Shown here one piece after another: positions 61,019 through 64,000 of a stretch of 64,000 nt of DNA (position 1 is the stretch's first letter; the number at the start of each line of letters is the position of its first letter). A program made the translations under genes and the position numbers. Location: NCBI GenBank assembly GCA_963851405.1, contig CAWKPB010000004.1, positions 124,001-188,000 on the forward strand, given 5' to 3'. A model generated the notes under the pieces. The model was not told the DNA's origin, ran no database searches, and saw only the letters and a program-made list of their open reading frames with translations. This DNA comes from JANPBY01 sp963851405 (lineage in GTDB: Bacteria > Actinomycetota > Actinomycetes > DATJPE01).

Positions 61019-62610
61019 TCAGACCCTCGAAGGCCCACTGGGGGCGCTGGCGTGGGAGTCGGAGTCGGTGCCGCTGAAGACCGCGATGCTGGCTCGGAGT
61101 TCGGCGGACAGGGTGTTCAACTGGGCCGCAGCGGCCGCGGACTGCTTCGAACCCACCGCGTACTGCCTGGACACATCCGACACCTGCGTCATCGCCGACA
61201 CCACCTGATCCGAAGCACTGCGCTGCTGCTGAGTCGCAATCGAAATCTCACGCGCCGCCGTCGTGGTCTCATCCACCATCCCCGAGATCCGCTCCAACGC
61301 CGACACCACATCCCGAGCCAACCCAGCCCCCGCATGCACCTCCTTCGCGCCCTCCTCAGACGCCAGAATCGTCGCGTTCGTCTCCGCCTGAATCAACGTC
61401 ACAATCGCCTGAATCTGACCCGCCGACTCCTGCGAACGCTCCGCCAACTTCCGCACCTCAGAAGCCACCACCGCGAACCCACGCCCATGCTCACCCGCAC
61501 GAGCAGCCTCAATCGCGGCGTTCAACGCCAACAAGTTCGTCTGATCCGCCAAATCATCAATCACCACCAGAATCCGACCAATCTCCTGGCTCTTCTCCCC
61601 AAACTCAAAGCCCGAGACGCAATCGAATCCACCCGCGACGCAATCCCATCCATCGCCGCCACCGACGCACCCACCGCAACCCGACCATCCTCGGCATGCC
61701 GCAACGTCTCCGCCGCAAACCGAGCCACACTCTCCGCCGTCTCAGCAATCTGAGCCGCCGTCGCCGCCAACTCCTCAATCGTCGACGTCGTCTCCGCCAC
61801 CGCCGACGACTGCTGCGTCGCAGACACCGCATGCTCCTCAGCCGAAGCCAACAACTCCCCCGCCGACGCAGCGATCTGCTCACCACCCCCACGAATCTGC
61901 TCCACCAACACCCGCAAATTGCCCACCGTGTTGTTGAACGCCTCGGTGAGCACGGCAATCGCCTGGTGGCTCGCCTCCGGAGGTGCTTCCGCAGTCACCA
62001 GGTCGCCGTGAGCGATCCTGGCGAGCTTCTCGGACAGATCGTCCACCTGCTCTTCGAGCGTGGCGCGGTCGCGCTCGACGCGAGCTTCGCGTGAGTGCGT
62101 GAGGCGGCCCACGACCGCGCTCAGATAGACCATTCCGGGCAGGGTGAACAAGCCCATGACGGCCAAGGGCACGGCGTTGGGGACCCACGTGTGGGACATC
62201 ACGCCGATCAGGACCAAACTGACGGCGGTCAACAGCGCGAAGCCGTGGATCTGCCACGCGCGCTCGAGCAGGAAGGCGAACAGGGCCAACAAGGCGAGCA
62301 GAGTGCCGCCCACACCGAGTAGGCCGCCGCTCACGGTGGCCATGCCCGTGATGTAAACGATCTGAGCCACGATCATCCAGCGGGTCCACCGCAAGGTGGT
62401 GGCTAGGTCGCCGGGGCGCTGGCGGACGGCGACGTACGCCGTGACCGCAGCGAGGACCAATCCCAGGGCGGCCCACGCCGTGAAGGCCGGCCAGTAGACC
62501 ACGGCAGCATCGCGAAACCGTTCCGTCAGCACCGCCCCGATCGATGCGAGGAAGACCCCGGCCCCCATGGCGCCGGCAGCCGCGCCGGTCAGGCCCTTGG
62601 ACACATCCAC
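61019..62610 (-). pseudogene. Methyl-accepting chemotaxis protein (receptor 3), frameshifted
   Basis: N-terminal part 62610-61561, C-terminal part continuing to 61019. GTG 62610 with GAGGGGATT upstream. It has about six membrane helices, then a linker with DDLSEKLARIAHGDL, then the shared cassette. At 61597-61600 the cassette has four C where both other copies have five. The frame is lost after SRALSLG and ends 12 codons later. Restoring one base would give a normal 530-residue receptor. As read, the product has the membrane sensor and part of the helix but no CheA/CheW-binding tip. Either a real mutation, a slippage-prone phase switch, or a sequencing error. Confidence 0.8.
61081..61914 (-). 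repeat. MCP signalling cassette, copy 3 (834 bp, one base deleted)
   Basis: Same sequence as copies 1 and 2 except for a missing C at 61597-61600. With copies 1 and 2 it makes three direct repeats within 4.5 kb, at spacings of 1868 and 1735 bp. Confidence 0.92.
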
Positions 62611-62724
62611 CGAGCAATCCCCTCAGTCAATCGCCGGCAACCAGCCACCGACGCTCGTTCAGGCTTCGGGCGAATCGCGGCCCACCTGTAGGCCAAACGT
62701 GTGAACCGGCGGGCTCAGCCGCGC

Positions 62725-63228
62725 TCAGATCGCGTGGCGGGACGAGGGCAGCGAGGAACGCAGAGCGAGTACGGCGGGCACGTCCATCACGGACACCGGT
62801 CCGCCGTCGTGCACCACACCCGACACCAGGGCGGCGACCTCATGCGACACCGTCGAGGGAACCGGTTGCGGTGCCGCCTGGCTCGCCGCTAGTAGGCCGT
62901 GCACGGCTTCCACGATGAGCGCAGCGTCTGCGGTGTCCGAGGTCAGCACGACCAGACGAGCCGAACTCGGGAGCGGCGAGCGCTCCACCCCGATGATCGG
63001 CCGGAGGTCGACGACGGCGAGGACCCGTCCACGCCAGTTCACGACTCCGGCGAGCCACGTCGGCATGCCGGGTACGCGCGTCAGGGTCGGGACCGAGATC
63101 ACCTCGGCGACGTCCTCCATGGGGACCGCGTACCGCGACCCACCAAACCGAACGACGACGGCCTCGGCCGCCAACTCCTCGACGGCGTCGGGCGTCCAGG
63201 GCCGGGCCACGGCGACTGAGGGCTCCAC
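62725..63228 (-). CDS. cheW: CheW-like coupling protein
   Basis: About 167 residues from GTG 63228; the frame extends to 63333 but into the FtsH-like gene. The CheW fold is visible: VVVRFGGSRYAVPMEDVAEV, RVPGMPTWLAGVVNWRGRVL, AVVDLRPIIGVERSP, and LIVEAVHGLLAAS. The Gly-rich NWRG motif, which contacts receptor and kinase, is intact. It links receptors to CheA. It lies between the FtsH-like gene (40 bp) and receptor 3 (114 bp). No convincing ribosome binding site is visible at the chosen start. Confidence 0.85.
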   Translation of the reverse strand: MEPSVAVARPWTPDAVEELAAEAVVVRFGGSRYAVPMEDVAEVISVPTLTRVPGMPTWLAGVVNWRGRVLAVVDLRPIIGVERSPLPSSARLVVLTSDTADAALIVEAVHGLLAASQAAPQPVPSTVSHEVAALVSGVVHDGGPVSVMDVPAVLALRSSLPSSRHAI

Positions 63229-63268
63229 GGGGCAGTCATCGGCCGACCCCGGGCGGGGCTGTAGCCGA

Positions 63269-64000
63269 TCAGGCGTTCGTTGAACCCATCGGCGCGAACG
63301 CGGCGTCACGCAAGTCAACGACCTGCAGGTCACGTGCTCCGATCAGGACATCGGTGATCTCGCGGCCCACGAGTTCGTGATGCTCCAGCAAGGCATCCCG
63401 CAGCGCCTCGACAAGGTGCCGGTTTGCCATGAGCAGCTCTCGCGCCACCATCTTCTGCTGCTGCAGCAAGTCCTCGACCCTGGTGCGCCCGTCCTTGTCT
63501 GACAGGACTCGACCGACCAGGTTGGTGTCGGAGAACGCGGAGTTCTGCACGGCGCCGTAGGAGATCAGTGTGTCGGTCATGCCGCAGGCGCCAACCATCT
63601 GAGCCGCAACGTTGGTTGCGTACAGCAGGTCCCCCCCGGGACCGGTCGAGACGTCACCGAAGAACAGCTCCTCGGCGCATTGCCCCCCCATCGCGATCTG
63701 GACCAAGTGCAGCATCTCGGTCCGGGACCGCGTGTAGACGTCCTCGGCGTCACCGTGCGCCAACAGCCCGAGGGCATCACGCCGCTTGATGATGGTGAGG
63801 ATTTCCAGCCGACGGTACGGCGCCACGAGCCAGGCGATGGTCGCGTGACCGGCCTCGTGCGTCGCGATGAGCCGCTTCTCATAGTCGGTGTAGGCGACCG
63901 GCTGCCCCATCCCAATTTCTTCGACCAGCCGAGCTCGTTCGATGTCGGATCGCGACATCAAGTTGTCGCCGCGCCGCAGCGCGTTGACCAGCGCCTCGTC
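63269..64000 (-). CDS. FtsH-like membrane-type zinc metalloprotease, C-terminal part (partial)
   Basis: The gene enters from the right edge; 243 residues are visible and open at 64000 (DEALVNALRRGDN...). The M41 zinc motif THEAGHATIAW is intact, followed by the RRDALGLLAHGDAEDVYTRS segment and IAMGGQCAEELFFGDVSTGPGGDL. The third zinc ligand Asp/Glu region is therefore present. The AAA domain is outside the window. It resembles a divergent actinobacterial FtsH-like lineage rather than housekeeping FtsH, which carries STG-type motifs and longer tails. It is the gene before cheW on the same strand. Confidence 0.88.
   Translation of the reverse strand, partial: DEALVNALRRGDNLMSRSDIERARLVEEIGMGQPVAYTDYEKRLIATHEAGHATIAWLVAPYRRLEILTIIKRRDALGLLAHGDAEDVYTRSRTEMLHLVQIAMGGQCAEELFFGDVSTGPGGDLLYATNVAAQMVGACGMTDTLISYGAVQNSAFSDTNLVGRVLSDKDGRTRVEDLLQQQKMVARELLMANRHLVEALRDALLEHHELVGREITDVLIGARDLQVVDLRDAAFAPMGSTNA

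Noticed and set aside
57478..61914. The threefold 835-bp repeat as an insertion sequence or other mobile element.
   Set aside because: The repeat lies inside codon frames, encodes an MCP signalling domain, and has no transposase, terminal inverted repeats or target-site duplication.

Overview
The window is one continuous, gene-dense stretch of a high-GC Actinomycetota chromosome, with no rRNA, tRNA, CRISPR or transposase seen. The evidence for the phylum is many GTG/TTG starts, actinobacterial-type DapD, FolP2, TatB and DUF3117, a ~1600-residue NAD-dependent glutamate dehydrogenase, a WS/DGAT acyltransferase, and gene order at 34-51 kb that parallels, from memory, the fdxC-dapC...dapD-dapE...LOG-folP2...tagA-DUF3117...O-methyltransferase-htrA-tatB...mrp region of Mycobacterium tuberculosis. 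I cannot name a genus. Both edges cut genes: an M23-type cell-wall protein at the left and an FtsH-like protease at the right.

Layout. 0-3.4 kb: division and translation (ftsE-ftsX-murein hydrolase regulator, prfB). 3.4-7.9 kb: a compact Tad/Flp pilus operon (TadA, TadB, TadC, Flp pilin, two TadE-like and one TadG-like protein). 8.1-14.7 kb: pruA followed by the giant NAD-glutamate dehydrogenase, which together take glutamate semialdehyde to 2-oxoglutarate. 14.8-19.6 kb: lipid genes (patatin, WS/DGAT) and a cupredoxin-like lipoprotein with a polytopic membrane partner. 19.6-23.1 kb: a 1174-residue zinc-ribbon/cyclase/ATPase regulator. 23.2-28.2 kb: a CpaE-like/CpaB-like pair, a small HTH protein and a LysM protein, then secA, GNATs and PhzF.

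33.9-52.3 kb is the conserved actinobacterial block: MgtE-like CBS protein, DUF1003, Mrp, TatB, HtrA, O-methyltransferase, DUF3117, PaaX-type regulator, 3-methyladenine glycosylase, a DivIVA-domain protein with a tandem repeat, MetE-like and FolP2-like enzymes, two LOG proteins, YceI, and three lysine/diaminopimelate genes (dapE, dapD, dapC) with a ferredoxin. Many genes at divergent junctions here have a TAnnnT box 6-7 nt before the start codon, which suggests leaderless mRNAs. dapD and dapE appear to share a single -10 box read on both strands.

52.4-64 kb holds a VanW protein and then a chemosensory cluster: FtsH-like protease, CheW, three polytopic methyl-accepting proteins, a CheA-REC hybrid kinase and a receiver-GAF response regulator. 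The three receptors carry an apparently identical 835-bp signalling cassette with codon usage unlike the rest of the window. Their sensor halves are unrelated, and the third receptor is broken by a one-base deletion in a C run. No flagellar, cheR or cheB gene is present in the window. The Tad pilus genes raise the possibility, as inference only, that this chemosensory system serves pili or another non-flagellar output.
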